A stretch of DNA of 64,000 bases. Source: Symbiodinium natans (Eukaryota > Sar > Dinophyceae > Suessiales > Symbiodiniaceae). This document shows, one piece after another, positions 1 through 11,344 of the stretch. The notes under the pieces were generated by a model, which worked only from the letters and a program-made list of their open reading frames with translations, searched no databases and was not told the origin of the DNA. A program made the translations under genes and the position numbers. Where the stretch lies: contig CAJNDS010001114.1 in the NCBI GenBank assembly GCA_905221605.1, positions 1 to 64,000 on the forward strand, given 5' to 3'. How positions within the stretch are numbered: the stretch's first letter is position 1; each line of letters starts with the position of its first letter.

Positions 1-61
1 TCCCTCAACCTAGAAAATGGAAAGTTTGAGTTCCTCAGCAGACATTCCTGAACATGAGCTC

Positions 62-442
62 CTACGAGAAACCAAACCGCGGCAAACTGCAGCACGAGCA
101 GGAACCTGACTTCTCGCGTGCTGCAAGTGCTGCAAGTACTGCAATGCCGACTGGGAATCCTGCAACAATTTCGCGGTACGGCTTCCTTGGATGGCAAGGG
201 GTGCGAGCCATCTGCTGGAAAGTGAGGCGGTCTGATGGTTCCTGGGGACCGCAAGCAGCGACATCCCTGCTCACAGGCATTACTTGCCGGACGGGCATCT
301 TCAGCTTCACCACCCGATCGCCCAGCACCGAATGGTACGGTCCATCCAGCACATCTTGCCGCCTCGGATGCATTGCAGGCAGAGGACCAGAGCAAAGGAC
401 AGGGCATTGCCGTGAACTGCGAAACTGATCTGCAGCTAGCAT
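62..442 (-). CDS. Unknown protein, 126-codon ORF
   Basis: ATG at 442, TAG at 62. It reads RQDVLDGPYHSVLGDRVVKL, then KMPVRQVMPVSRDVAACGPQ and YREIVAGFPVGIAVLAALAA. Strong codon pattern on minus. The last 20 residues (Cys/Ser-rich) may be past a donor. The plus frames over the same bases (54-428, 235-489) are less balanced. No family recognised. Confidence 0.5.
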   Translation of the reverse strand: MLAADQFRSSRQCPVLCSGPLPAMHPRRQDVLDGPYHSVLGDRVVKLKMPVRQVMPVSRDVAACGPQEPSDRLTFQQMARTPCHPRKPYREIVAGFPVGIAVLAALAAREKSGSCSCCSLPRFGFS

Positions 443-720
443 GGTTCCTAAGCATGAGCGAATCTAACAACAGCTCTTGCAAATGCTGATGTCAGTTTCG
501 AACAGATGTGCCATATCGACAACAGCACATCAGCATCATCCAACGAATGAGGCTGGTGCAGGTCATCCGGATCAAACTCATTGGTGTCCTTGTGGCGTCT
601 AACATTGGACTGACTGAGAAGGCTCAGCTTTCACATCCCTTAACATTAATGGTTATGGTGGATAGTTTAACCAAACAAGTTCTTCACAGAATCTTAGAAA
701 CATTAGAGAAGCCCCACCTA

Positions 721-775
721 GGCCTCCTGTACCTAGTAAGACAACCTGGGCCTCCTATACCTAGTAAGACAGTCT
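721..775 (+). repeat. Tandem duplication, 27-28 bp unit
   Basis: Two copies of GGCCTCCTGTACCTAGTAAG-type sequence side by side with three or four differences. Lies in DNA without a supported gene. Confidence 0.85.
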
Positions 776-900
776 CATGGCTAAAATCCATTAAAGCTTC
801 TGCCCCCAAACTGCAAGGGTATTCGGAACTTCCCAAGTTTATGCGCTTCCATATTCGGGCAAACAACAGTGGCATGCTTTACAAAGATTCACTTTCCTGA

Positions 901-1928
901 GAGCTGCAGAGCGGAGCCTCTGTGACATGTGAACTCTGTGTGTGTATGTGTGTGTGCATCACGATGAACATGGCACCAGATGTTGACTTTTGGCCAATAC
1001 CTTGGGCATTCATCGTGTGCGAGATGAGCGTTTCTTCGCAAGCTGCAGTCCGCAATCTTGTGTCACAAGATGGTGGTGGATTTAAGTCAATATTTTTTGG
1101 AAGGCGCCTTTGCCAGCCCCCGAAATGCAATACCAAATGCAACGGCTGGCCATGAAATAAGGGCAAACGCTGTGATCAAACAGCACTCGTGGTTACGGGT
1201 TGACTTTGGGGCCCGCTTAAGAAGCTCGAAAGAGTCCTACATGCTCTACACCTAAGCAATCCAAAGTCATCTTAAGCTACTGAAGTGCCACCGAGAGAAC
1301 GACGACCCGACAAAGGCCGCCCACCACGCGACACACGAGCATCGCATAGCAGCCTGGCTCAAGCGCACTACATGGAGTTGTCTAAGTAGTCTCACAAAAA
1401 GCCAGCCAGCATATGGCTCGCTTTCCCTCGCTATGCTTTCGAGCTCCGTCGGGCAATGGTCGGTTCATATTCAAGCTATGGTATGTGGTGGCCAGCCTCA
1501 TGGCCCACACAGCGGCTTCAATGCTGTGCGATCTGCTAAGGCAAGGGGAGCATTGCGAAACAGAATGAGGAGCGTGTGCGGTACCCCCCAAAACCCAAAA
1601 CCGCCCCCTACACCGACCCAGAACTCGAGATCATGCTGAAATCGTCGCGCGCTGCGCGCCTTCGTCACTGGGCAGCCCGCCACGGATCTCCTCGTATGGG
1701 TTCGACGCCAGAAGCAAGGCCATATCCATTGCAACTTCTGCACGATGTGCGACTAAGGGAATAGACTTTGTTCAGATGGGATGTGGCAGTTGGGCATGCT
1801 TGAACCGAATCATGAGATGGCTGTTTTCAATGGTGGGTAGTAGAGGGGGGTAGCAGCAGCAGTCATTCGTAGCGACCGCGGCGCAATGATTAGTACAATG
1901 ACAGTGAGACTTGAGCAGGACAACTGCC
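901..1928. other. No supported gene
   Basis: Short overlapping ORFs on both strands without splice support, and a TGTGTG stretch at 937-957. Confidence 0.5.
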
Positions 1929-2091
1929 CTACAGCTCCTCCGCATACTCATCGGCCTTGGTGGAGCTTTCCTTAGCATCGGGTGGGCTGGAGGCATCTTA
2001 GCAATCTTTAACCTCAAGCGCTCACCCGAAATACACCATCAAGCGCAGGTGTAAACTCGTCGTCCCACAACTGGCTGAGCATCGGTAGGGC
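1929..2091 (-). CDS. Two phase-matched 3' exons with acidic C-terminus
   Basis: Exon 2091-2037 (acceptor cccaag|GCC) reads ALPMLSQLWDDEFTPALD and ends at donor GATG|GTGTAT. Exon 1996-1929 (acceptor gctaag|AT) restores phase (G|AT = Asp) and reads ASSPPDAKESSTKADEYAEE, then L and TAG. The intron is only 40 nt. The ending is a typical disordered acidic tail. No family recognised. Confidence 0.58.
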
Positions 2092-2278
2092 CTTGGGCCT
2101 TGGGCCTTGGGCTTCACAGCATCTTAGATGGTCAGGAGTTGCTCCCTCTAAGCTCAGAGGGTCAAGCGCCAAAACTAACAGCCACAGCTTTCTCACGGGT
2201 TCGGAGAGGGAGCTTCAGGCACAACTGCGGGTATGAGATGAACACTGCAAGTACACATCCGGTGCGGTCTGAGTTTCA

Positions 2279-2480
2279 ACATTTCACAAGTTCAACGTCT
2301 GCAACCACAAGGAAGCCTGGTTCAAATTCTATCCAGCTCAGCCTCTGCACAATAAACTCCATAGCCGTAGAGCGGCCCTCAGCAGAAGCGTCTGCAACAA
2401 ATCGTACTTGTTTCGGGGCCAAGGAAGGGAAGGACCCAGGGTTGGTCTCCTTTTCTGACGTAGGCGGAGATTTAGTTTTA
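2279..2480 (-). CDS. Unknown exon upstream of the acidic C-terminus
   Basis: APKQVRFVADASAEGRSTAM, then EFIVQRLSWIEFEPGFLVVA and DVELVKC. Very protein-like with good codon bias; the frame stops at 2276. Probably belongs to the gene ending at 1929, but the join was not found. Confidence 0.5.
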
Positions 2481-2539
2481 GTCAGACAGCAGATTCTGCC
2501 ATAGTGGCTCCGTGTCTCAAGACAGGGAGTCTCCAAATC

Positions 2540-3650
2540 CTGGACTCTTACGTGCCTTTACGTGTTTTGTTTCAAAGCCCTTACAAGTGAAACATCCACG
2601 TTACGACGAATGCGGACTTTGCTAGATTCGGCACTGCCACAAGCATTCTTCCCAACTAGTACCATTGCGGAATGCTTGAGCAAACGGAAAACCCAGACCC
2701 GCGACTCACGCAACGCACGAAAGTCGTGACAAGTGGCGCCCGCTGCTCTTGCCCGACTCCTTCCAGGTCGCCCCAGATCCAGCCAGTTTCCTTAGGAAGA
2801 ATCCATACATGGAGGGTCTCTGGTGAGGGTCCTGGCAGGGGCCTGCCATGAAGCTTAGCCTTTGAAGTTGGCTTTCAAAGAAGCGGCTTTAGGGGGTCTT
2901 CATGCAGGCCAGAGGCAGCCGGAAGTTGGAGGCACAAATTCCTGTCTGGAGAATTTTTGAAGCCAATCACAGGAACTTAGGATTCCTGTCGCTTGTGCTG
3001 CCTGCAGCATTTGTTCCGAGGGCCTAGGGAGGGGGTGTGTATCACTTTGCAATTTGAAGTTTTTGGTACAGATCTCTGCGCAAAGAACCAAAGAACCCCC
3101 AACCGCAACCCTAGTGGCCCAAGCCCCGTGCGCCTTTACATGCCTGGAGGCTGGTACCGTGGAGCAGCCGCCACTCGTTCACCTCCCAGATGTTTTGAGA
3201 GGCTGAAAGGGTGTTCCCAAATCCCACAACCCATTTCACCGTGAACAGGAAATACAATCACATCCGAAGGCTAGGTTGAAGCTGATTGAAGCCACACCCC
3301 CCTGCAACTTTGGGACTTTAAGACTCTTGCGCTCGAGGCCCTGTTGTGGTTTAGGTTCCAGGGCTTCAGGGGCTTGAGAGCTTGTTCGGTGTAGACTTCG
3401 AAAGCAGAGCTCGGTTGACTGTGCTGTAGGGAACAGGCAACAACAACAGCATTCCTCTTTTTCAGAAGACCAAGGGTTTTGTGAATGTGCTTAAAGTGTC
3501 AGGTGTATCATCAAAAACATCTGCTGCTCCTTGGATGGTTCGGGGTCTGGGCGCAGGTATCAGTACAGGATGTTCGGAGGTGGGTTCGTGACAACCCTGG
3601 CCTGAGGGTTGGGCAGGGTTTTGGGTTGAGGGGCCCTCAACCGGGGTGCG
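2540..3650. other. No supported gene
   Basis: G/T- and C/A-rich DNA with degenerate GGTTTAGGG-like fragments typical of introns here; no exon recognised. Confidence 0.5.
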
Positions 3651-3654
3651 ACGG

Positions 3655-4092
3655 TTAAAGATCTTCAGACTTCACCCCCTTGTGCCTGGGGTTAAAGGTT
3701 GAAGGCTTGCTCTTCGTAAGCTTCATGGTTTCGCATGTCCTAGTAAGGTTAGGGATTTTGGAGGAGCTGTCCTTTGCGGGTTGAGGCGCACGAAGGCTAA
3801 AAGGACACAGATACCGTAAAGACTTTTCGCGTTCTTGTGACGGCCAGCGTGTCTTTAGGGTTCGTATTTTAGGGTTCAGACATCCGCATGACGCTGACCC
3901 AAGCACTGGTCGCGGCCTCTGGTTCCAGACGTTCTTCGTGTGGAATGTCCTTGACCCAGATCGGCTGGGGGGTGTTTGATGTGGGGGGCTTGTCAGCTGG
4001 AACTTCCAAACTTTCAGCTTACCCAATGAGTAAAAATGAAGGTTTCGGAGTGTAGGGCTTCTGTACCTTGCATGGTTCAGATCTAAGATCAC
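3655..4092 (-). CDS. Unrecognised ORF, 145 codons (doubtful)
   Basis: Basic Pro/Ser/Lys-rich open frame. Parts (LNPKIRTLKT) are translations of degenerate telomere-like DNA, so this may be intron. Confidence 0.22.
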   Translation of the reverse strand: MILDLNHARYRSPTLRNLHFYSLGKLKVWKFQLTSPPHQTPPSRSGSRTFHTKNVWNQRPRPVLGSASCGCLNPKIRTLKTRWPSQEREKSLRYLCPFSLRAPQPAKDSSSKIPNLTRTCETMKLTKSKPSTFNPRHKGVKSEDL

Positions 4093-4299
4093 CGCGTGCA
4101 GTCAAAACTGGTGACGGGCCCACTCACACTTCCACCTCGACACGGCCACAAAACACTTCATAGAAAACCTCTGGAGCACTGCAATGTCACACCCCCCCGC
4201 AAATATGAGCCCCGCCATCCCTCTCAGCGCAACTACTGCTCGACCGCCATGTGCCTTCTTTTGAACTTTGGTCTCTGCAACGAAAGTGAAAAATTTATT

Positions 4300-4771
4300 C
4301 TTAAGACTGAAGCCGACTCAAGCCAACACCTGCTGACAGAAGAACTTCCTGCCAACACCCTCAAGCCCTCAGGGCTTCTTCGAAGGCAGCCAGGCAGCAA
4401 AGACGCTGTTGGGAGTGACGGTGGCAAAAGGGACGCTGCTGGTCTGCGTCTCCTGGAGCTGTTTCCCTTTTGCTGCATCACCTTGTTGAACTGCAAACCT
4501 TCTGACTTTCTGCAGAGCTTCTTTCAAGTCCTATCTGGGTCGATGAGGCCGTGGCTCCCTTCATGTCTTATGGCTCCCGAATGGTTGGGCGGGGGCATTC
4601 GAACCGTTGGGCTTGCCACCATGGCTCCCCTTCATCGCTCCATTCGCCTAAACCCCAAAACCTAAACCCAAAATCCTAAACCCTAAGCCCTAAATCCTAA
4701 ACCCTGAACCCGTTGACTTGTTGCAGCGGTGTAGCATGCCATCCTAGGCTTCAGCACTGTTCTCATGATGT
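4300..4771 (-). CDS. Possible second PPR-like gene, exons
   Basis: Exon 4771-4703 (acceptor atggcag|GGG) reads NIMRTVLKPRMACYTAATSQ, then RVQ, and ends at donor CAGG|GTTTAGG. It joins in phase to an exon near 4625-4580 (acceptor gatgaag|GGGAGCC) reading EPWWQAQRFECPRP. A further frame near 4490-4390 reads QETQTSSVPFATVTPNSVFA, then AW. Spacing between the aromatic helix-A residue and the following Trp matches PPR turns, but helix B (W-x-x-A-x-x-F) is degenerate. Confidence 0.38.
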
Positions 4772-4850
4772 TCCCCTGCCATGGACGTTTTTGGGAGCTC
4801 AGGTGAAGAGCATTTACAGGCTAAACTCCGACACACTCAAGCAACTTCAG

Positions 4851-5471
4851 CTATGAGGTGTCGGATTCTGGTACCAAAGCTTCGGCTTTCGAACCCTTGG
4901 TCGTCTGATGTTCCCTGGCTCGTGCGGTCCTGCTTGATGGCACCTCTCGTTGTGGCGTAGGTGTGCCACAGGGATGGATTTCGGTTCCTCTCCTGAGCTC
5001 AGGGCTTTGGGTTGCAGGCTTTTGGGAAGCATCAAGGGGCTGGGTATTTCGAGTTTCGGGGTTGCCCTTCCCTCCCTCTCCCCCTCCCTCAGCTGCCGAG
5101 CTGCAGCACGGATGAGCTGATAGCCCGTGGGCACAGGCGCACGGTGCCGGAAGAGGCATGATGCCTTGCGTTGTGATTTCGTGTTGCTTGCTATTAGGCC
5201 TTGGAGCTTTGCGGCTCAATGGCGGGAGATTTGCGGTGGACTTTCGGGGCTGAACGGGCTTGAGGGTCAGCTTGGGCGTGTGCGCCTCAGTGTCCTTTGT
5301 CGCAGCCGAAGGGCCCCCGAACCGTTGTATCAGGTTGTACCGGTCCGAAACTTCAAAACCTAAACCTAACAGTTCCAAAGCTGCATTTTGACTGTAAATA
5401 CCAAGTGCTTTGGGCATGCTCATGAAAGGCATGGACGCTTGTGACAGCATGTCTTGTTTCGGAGACGTCAA
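4851..5471 (-). CDS. 206-codon ORF, low-complexity, unknown
   Basis: The longest non-repeat minus ORF: ATG at 5471, TAG at 4851. It reads MTSPKQDMLSQASMPFMSMP, then SDRYNLIQRFGGPSAATKDT, and is then rich in Lys/Pro/Ser/Thr/Glu (disordered). It contains a short degenerate telomere-like tract. Codon pattern favours coding on minus. No domain recognised. Confidence 0.45.
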   Translation of the reverse strand: MTSPKQDMLSQASMPFMSMPKALGIYSQNAALELLGLGFEVSDRYNLIQRFGGPSAATKDTEAHTPKLTLKPVQPRKSTANLPPLSRKAPRPNSKQHEITTQGIMPLPAPCACAHGLSAHPCCSSAAEGGGEGGKGNPETRNTQPLDASQKPATQSPELRRGTEIHPCGTPTPQREVPSSRTARAREHQTTKGSKAEALVPESDTS

Positions 5472-5753
5472 ACATCCTTTATCATTCTTTAGAGAGAAGC
5501 AAACAAGACGCAGTTAATACCAGTGTTTTCGGCATGGTCACCCATATGAACGGATATTAATATCCTAGCAAATGAACGACAAACAAGCACCACAAGGAAA
5601 CCACCAAGGAGATAAAACGCGCTCAGCAACTACACAAACAACCCAGGGACTCTTCATCTCACAGTCCGCCGTAACCTTCTACCGATGGGGGGTTTGGGGT
5701 TTTGGGGCTTTGGGGCTTTGGGCTAGCCTTGAAGCAACAAAGCTCTAGAGTCG

Positions 5754-5787
<34 letters not shown>

Positions 5788-6148
5788 AGGCTGAAAACGA
5801 GCCTGCAGGCCCTCGACAACTACAAGCCTGTTGCGGCTGCAAAAGCCTGTCTTCATGTCAAGGATTCAAGACTTCGAGTGTTGGGTTTCTGCACCCGATC
5901 TCCCACCTCACAGCTGTGGCGTCCATGGAGTGCGCAGCCGCGATCGCGAGTCCAGTTGTCGTGATCCTTCCGCGAAATTTTAGGATTTGGAGCCTGGGGT
6001 CGAGGAATTGTTGGGGGTTACAACTCTAAGAGTGCTCTCATATTTCATTTGGCCAGGCCAGCCTGTCCAAAGTATGAAGCACACGGCAAGCCAGGAAATA
6101 CATCTACGTGTGAGACAAGTGAGCTCATGATGAAGGCAAACCCACGCC

Positions 6149-6559
6149 TCAGGACTTGACATTGCTGCGTGGGGATAGAGTCATACGAAGCTGACGATGC
6201 TTCATGTAGTAGAAGGCAAGGTATGAAACAAAAGCAAGATTGAGTGCATGGGTCGGATGTCTGAGGGAATGCAGAAGATGGGTGCGCGAAGTGAGAGAAA
6301 CACAGTAACATTGTGCGCTAGACCTACGAAGCTGATGCTCAGGATGATTTTGCGTTGCTTTTTCACATCCCGAAATACTTACTATGGATCCTGCCCAGGT
6401 TTCAGAAGTCCATAGTGCGGTGCACTCTCCAAGACTAACACATTCATGTGCTTTGGGTTGGTTTACCATCCCTGGCAGGATTCTGAGTGCCATCCGGCGG
6501 TACTGGGCTGCATTGTGCTCGGATCTTGACCCCATATGGCTCCATACTCGGCAGATCAC
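6149..6559 (-). CDS. Unrecognised ORF, 136 codons
   Basis: ATG-started minus ORF (MICRVWSHMGSRSEHNAAQY, then RRMALRILPGMVNQPKAHEC). Cys/His/Trp-rich and moderately protein-like. No splice support. Confidence 0.38.
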   Translation of the reverse strand: MICRVWSHMGSRSEHNAAQYRRMALRILPGMVNQPKAHECVSLGECTALWTSETWAGSIVSISGCEKATQNHPEHQLRRSSAQCYCVSLTSRTHLLHSLRHPTHALNLAFVSYLAFYYMKHRQLRMTLSPRSNVKS

Positions 6560-6812
6560 CTGTTCATCTTGAGCCCTGCGCTTTCAACCGCAAGAGTGTG
6601 ATAAGCTTGCGACTACGTCAGTTTCCACTGAATATTCTGCAGGGTTGACAGTACAGAATGGCAAGAACATCGGCTAATGAATGCTGAACTGAAGTGTTGA
6701 TATTCCTCGAATCCCCAGAGCCCCAAACCCCTGAAACAGCTCCTTGTGGGTCGCTGTCAGCAACGTCTGAAGCGCCGTCAGGACCTCCTGGCATCGTTCC
6801 GTACGAAAACAG

Positions 6813-7058
6813 CTAAAACCAACATGCTCGGACGACTAGGTTTTCAAATGTGTTCACATGTTTTTGAAGCAAGTCCTCTTTAAACCCGAAAATGAACTCT
6901 GCAACTGAAGAACTGATCTGAATTTTATGTTCAATACTGGCGTTTGTGATATTGTTTGTTTGCTGTAGAAAGCGACTTTCCAGTGCTTGAAAAGGTGCTT
7001 CGCGTTTTGTGGGTTTGGACACCTTCAATTGTTCTATCGGAAAGCTTTGCTTGAGCAC
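6813..7058 (-). CDS. Unknown exon, 81 codons
   Basis: APFQALESRFLQQTNNITNA, then SIEHKIQISSSVAEFIFGFK and EDLLQKHVNTFENLVVRA. Strongly protein-like and less GC-rich than its neighbours. No domain recognised. Confidence 0.48.
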   Translation of the reverse strand: MLKQSFPIEQLKVSKPTKREAPFQALESRFLQQTNNITNASIEHKIQISSSVAEFIFGFKEDLLQKHVNTFENLVVRACWF

Positions 7059-7300
7059 AAGTTCGCGCGGCTTTCAACCCCCCCCCATCTTCCCCGCGTT
7101 TGTAAACACCGTGGTCGTGCATGTCCCGTTCCTCCTAAGACATGCTCGCATGGTGGGTTTGGTAGGGGACGCACCCATTTGCAAACACAAGCTTGCAAGA
7201 CTTTTGGCAAAACTAGGGGTTCACATTGTCTTTCAAAGGGACTCTTCCTGATGGCACGATGTGCTTTAAAGCAAGCTTCTGCTGCATCCTTTGCAAACAC
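7034..7300 (-). CDS. Unknown exon
   Basis: FAKDAAEACFKAHRAIRKSP, then FERQCEPLVLPKVLQACVCK is helix-like with good codon pattern over 7300-7160; the rest to 7034 is weak. Confidence 0.4.
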   Translation of the reverse strand: MFAKDAAEACFKAHRAIRKSPFERQCEPLVLPKVLQACVCKWVRPLPNPPCEHVLGGTGHARPRCLQTRGRWGGVESRANLCSSKAFR

Positions 7301-7529
7301 ACTGCTTGTATAATGGCTTTAGGGCCGGATTCGAATGGGTTTTGAAGGAATCCGGGGTGGCCCAAAAAAGGGAAGCAAAAACCAAGGGCGCAAAACATGC
7401 ATCCGTAACACCCAACCACGAAAACCCCGATCAAGTCAGGCTCAAGGCGGCCGGATCTGTGACGAAGGTGACGCCGGGCCTCTGCTTGGAGCCGTATGTT
7501 GGAAAGCTGCGAAGACGCTTGAGGTCCAC

Positions 7530-7680
7530 TAGTTCATGCGTCATCTGGATTGATCATTCCTCCACTGCCTTCTCCCTTACAGCAATGGCATCCGGCTGTG
7601 TGTTCACACTCCACACAGTGGAAAACGCCGGCCAGCTTAAGTTTCTCAGAAACCTGAGCCAGCACCAAGCGGGAAAACTC
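7530..7680 (-). CDS. Possible Cys-rich exon
   Basis: The minus frame reads LAQVSEKLKLAGVFHCVECE, then HTAGCHCCKGEGSGGM and stops at TGA. C-x-x-C followed by C-x-C-C suggests metal binding. The plus ORF 7291-7851 (186 codons) over the same DNA is also open and partly protein-like. Confidence 0.36.
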
Positions 7681-8209
7681 CAAAAGGTTTGGTGGCCTGG
7701 CGTTGAGCACTTTTCTGGGCTAATTTTCTTCGGGAGGAGGAGGAAGTCGCAGAGGCCTTTACTACGAGTAGGGTTTAGGTGTTACCTTAAAAGATCCAGG
7801 GGTGAGGTCGCAGGCCAACAGTGCCAGCGTGAGCCCACCAAGGCCGGCTAGTTGGTGCAAGGACGTGCAAGTTGATTGGAGGTTAAACTTCGGCCGGACT
7901 TGGTTCGGCGGCCTGAAACGGCACCGGGGATGAGGTGGCAAAAGGGTTGTCTACAACGGTGCCTTACATAAGATTTCTCCTGAGCACAGGATCTTTCCAG
8001 CCTCTAACCATCCTAAGGACGGGAACCTTGAAGGTTAAACAATCCTATAACTCTGAAAACTAAACCCGTCCCAGCCCCAAAATGCTTTCCAACTGATACC
8101 CTTCGAGGCTGTGGCTTCCTGGCCGGCGCGAAGAGCGAGGTCCTGGGCCGTTCGTCTCTTAGAGTTTTCGGTGGCCAGTGTGAAGTCGTCTTGACGTCCA
8201 CTCTAAGTT

Positions 8210-8640
8210 CTAGAGAATTGACACCGACTCGGGTTTGGGTAGTTCGGATTTGGAGATACTGGCAGCTCTACAAGAGAATTGTGAGTGAGGCTCCCTTTCT
8301 TCTCTCTTCACATGAACAGGCTCAGGGGCTTGGAGGCACCGCGACCCAGCGCTCGGCGCTTGAGCTTGTTCAAGACCTGGCGCGTTGGGTGGACATCCAG
8401 TGCGGGTAAAACAGTCTTCTCGGTGGCGGGATTCCGGTACCTTATTGGGGTCCTTCTTATAGCGGGATCCTACTATTTGGGCGTCTATTTTAAGTGGCCT
8501 ATGATCGTAACACCCTCCAGGTGGCGCTCGGGATTCTGGTGCAGATGGCCGCTTTTGCAACCCCCAGAGCCCTCCTCTAACAGCAGCCTCCTGCTCTTCA
8601 CGGGTCATCAGGGCAACGTCAGAGAGGTGGGCGGAGCTCC
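8210..8640 (-). CDS. Unknown exon (LSDVALMTREEQEAAVRGGL)
   Basis: The minus frame from about 8640 reads LSDVALMTREEQEAAVRGGL, then KRPSAPESRAPP and mixed sequence. The acidic/basic helix at the start is the strongest part. The remainder to 8210 is open but may be intron. Confidence 0.42.
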
Positions 8641-8767
8641 TTTGGATGCCACAGTTTTGGGGTTCCTCCCGAAAGCGTAGATCATCGTGGATCCAGAAAT
8701 TGTCAGGGTTTCTTCGTTTTCTGCCTCTTGCCTGGGGGGGGGGGCCTACTTCGCGGCCAGTTGCCAG

Positions 8768-8829
8768 GTTAAGGCTTCATGAGGAGTATGGCATAACCGT
8801 TAAGGCTTAATGAGGAGTATGGCCTAACC
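8768..8829 (+). repeat. Tandem duplication, 31 bp unit
   Basis: Two copies of a 31-bp unit beginning GTTAAGGCTT and ending TAACC, differing at two positions. Not in a supported exon. Confidence 0.9.
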
Positions 8830-10023
8830 AACAAAGTGCTGCTCGAAAGCCAAGTTGTGACAACGGCCGTGGCCCACCGAGTTCGGGGGGATGGCTGCGA
8901 TGTGCGGTTCTGGCTGACAGTTGGCGCATTACTCGTGGGGTTGGGCCACTGTGGGGACTTTGGACATCTGTGGGCCCATGGAAGTCGAGGTTCTCCGCAG
9001 GCCCCTATGACCACTGCGGACAACAGGACTCAAAGAGCCCCGGCCAACCCCGAAACACCAAAAACAAAACACCCAAAGTCCCCAAGCCTCAGTGGATCCT
9101 CAGTCCGATCGCCGAGGCACTTGTGGCCGCACTCACACATCGTCGCGTTCACAGAACTGGCCTGGTCGATGGCGTTTTTCGAAGGGTCTGAATTCGTACA
9201 GGACACAACCACCCCCGAAAAACCTGAGCCCTGAGGCTTCAAGGATTACCTAGTTTCAAGTTCCAAACACTACAGCCGAACCAGTCCTTCCTGTGTTTTG
9301 GACGTGGCAATCCCCAAGCCACGCGTGACATTGTTGCCTTAGTCCCAAAGCCGCCCAAACCCTAGCGGACAACCGGAAGTCAACTCCCTCCAGAGCCTTG
9401 AAGTTCACGCAAGGGCAGCGGTCTTTGTACTGAAAGCGGCAGGGCCGATCCTGAGGCTTGGTGAGAGAGCAAGCATCAACTCTTGCCGTATGAGCGCGTT
9501 GTCAAGTTCGAAGCTCTTTCTTGAAAGCTTGACTCGTACCGTGCTACCACACAGGCATACTCACAGCCAAGGTGCCGCAGAAGCATCAGAGGGATCCACG
9601 CCCACGGGCAGCTGAATCTTTACATCCTCAGCATCCGATCACAAAGCCAAGGTTTTCTGCATTTGATGGTCTGATGGTCTTATCATCCTAGAATCCTAGT
9701 GGCCACAGGCCCAACATCTTTGACATCTCCGCCAAAAGGAGGGGGTTCCCCCTTTCCGACAGCTTCCTTCATGGCATGGGAGAAGTTTGAGCCCTGCAAT
9801 CCACACGAACCCAGCGAAAACCCAAAGGGAGGCCAAAGTGGCTGCTGCCCACTTTGCAAACTGGGCGAAAGTGAGGTGGCTTCGCTCGTCGCCAGCCGCC
9901 GCCTCCCAGGCCTGTTTGGGTTTGGGGGGCCGTCCCCTCAAGATACCTCCTATAGTTACTAGGCATAAAGGTTCGAAGGGCGGGGCTACGAGGCATCGTA
10001 AGGGCTGAAGGGAACGGTTTCTT

Positions 10024-10941
10024 TCAACACAGTGCTTTCAATGTCCTGCAGTTCACAAGGGATGAGGCAACATATCCTGAGTGCCTTTGAATGCGCTCCT
10101 CTATGCCACAGAAAGATGCAACGATGTGCATCGATGCCTCCGCATAGCTGCCCGACAGCGCAGGGCCCTGATCAGGATTTACAACATGTGAGCAGTGATC
10201 TACCGCATTTATGCCGCATCCGGGGATTTGGGATGTGACGAAGCAAAACTGGACACCCAGGCCCCCTTCTTCTACCTCAATCGTGGGATCTGGCGGTTGA
10301 TGTGGTGTGAGTGCTTGGCTCTTGCTTTGTCGCTCAGGCTTTGCGCTTCTTCGCGAGGTGCCTCGTCCGACCGCCACTTTGGCACACGACCGTTCCGAGA
10401 GGCCAAGTCCCAGTGGCCAAGTTGTGTTTTGTGCACAGGCATCAGCGTCCCAGAGGGCGCAGTCGGTGCGCCCAGCCGGGACACTTGTTTAAGATCATCA
10501 CAAGCGCATCAGATGGGACAAGGTTCGAGACGATCTGGGGTTGAGGGACCAATGGGGCCCTCAAGGATCTTGAGACTTCGGGGGGTGGACTACGTGCCTC
10601 CCCGACCCGATGTTTAGAGGCGATGCTGGCATGATCAGACTTCCTGTCATCTTTCGTTACCGGCACACATCCGTCATCGACCTGCAGGCCGCCAGTCTAA
10701 AACCCCAAGCCTCCAGGGAGAGTAAAAGCCTTTTGCGGGCCTCCATGCCGAAGACCCCTGGGGGCAGGTCGACAAGCAGCTCCCAGGCGTCCTGATGGCT
10801 CAAAGGCACCGTGGGTTTCCTCATGAATCCCTCTTCCCTCAACCCCGCAACTGTTGGGGCTTCGAGTTGCAAGGGTAAAGGAGATGCGACTGAAAGGACA
10901 CATGACAAGCTGGTTTCTACGGCTTCAGGTTCGGCGCTCAA
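10024..10941 (-). CDS. Several exons of unknown protein, one PPR-like
   Basis: Open pieces in series: 10941-10657 (LSHQDAWELLVDLPPGVFGM, then EARKRLLLSLEAWGF), 10540-10450 (VPSDALVMILNKCPGWAHRL), 10450-10290 (LGHWDLASRNGRVPKWRSDE, then APREEAQSLSDKARAKHSH) and 10240-10024 (INAVDHCSHVVNPDQGPALS, then GSYAEASMHIVASFCGIEER). DAWELLVDLP and DALVMILNKCPGW resemble PPR helices, but no 35-residue periodicity was demonstrated. Confidence 0.42.
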
Positions 10942-11047
10942 AGGGTAACTTGGGGGGAGGTCAGGGTCCTGAAACTCCTCCTTGGAAATGTTCCCAGACT
11001 CATCCGGGTCGCAAAAGTTGAAAAGGTCCCGCCTTCGTGGGGCCAGA

Positions 11048-11344
11048 TCATGCTTTAAACGGCTCTATGGAGGTGCCGGGAGAGCGACACAGGCCCATCT
11101 TTGTTAGGAAGAGCCACGCAAACAGTAAAGAGCCTCTCAGACCCAAGGACCTCGCTTTGATGTGCATGCTAGCAGGTCCGCGTCGTCCCCTCTGGGCGAG
11201 GCGATGTGTCCCAAAAGGCTGACGCAGTGGGCATTGATGCTGGCAGTCATGTGAGAAAAGCAAGACTTTAGGATGCATGGAAGGGGTGTGACTTGCGCTG
11301 CAAGGATGTTCAGTGTCTAGTTGCCTCGATCTCAAGGTTGACAA
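11048..11344 (-). CDS. Unrecognised ORF, 98 codons
   Basis: Open minus frame with weak protein character (MHIKARSLGLRGSLLFAWLF near the end). No splice support. Confidence 0.25.
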   Translation of the reverse strand: MSTLRSRQLDTEHPCSASHTPSMHPKVLLFSHDCQHQCPLRQPFGTHRLAQRGRRGPASMHIKARSLGLRGSLLFAWLFLTKMGLCRSPGTSIEPFKA

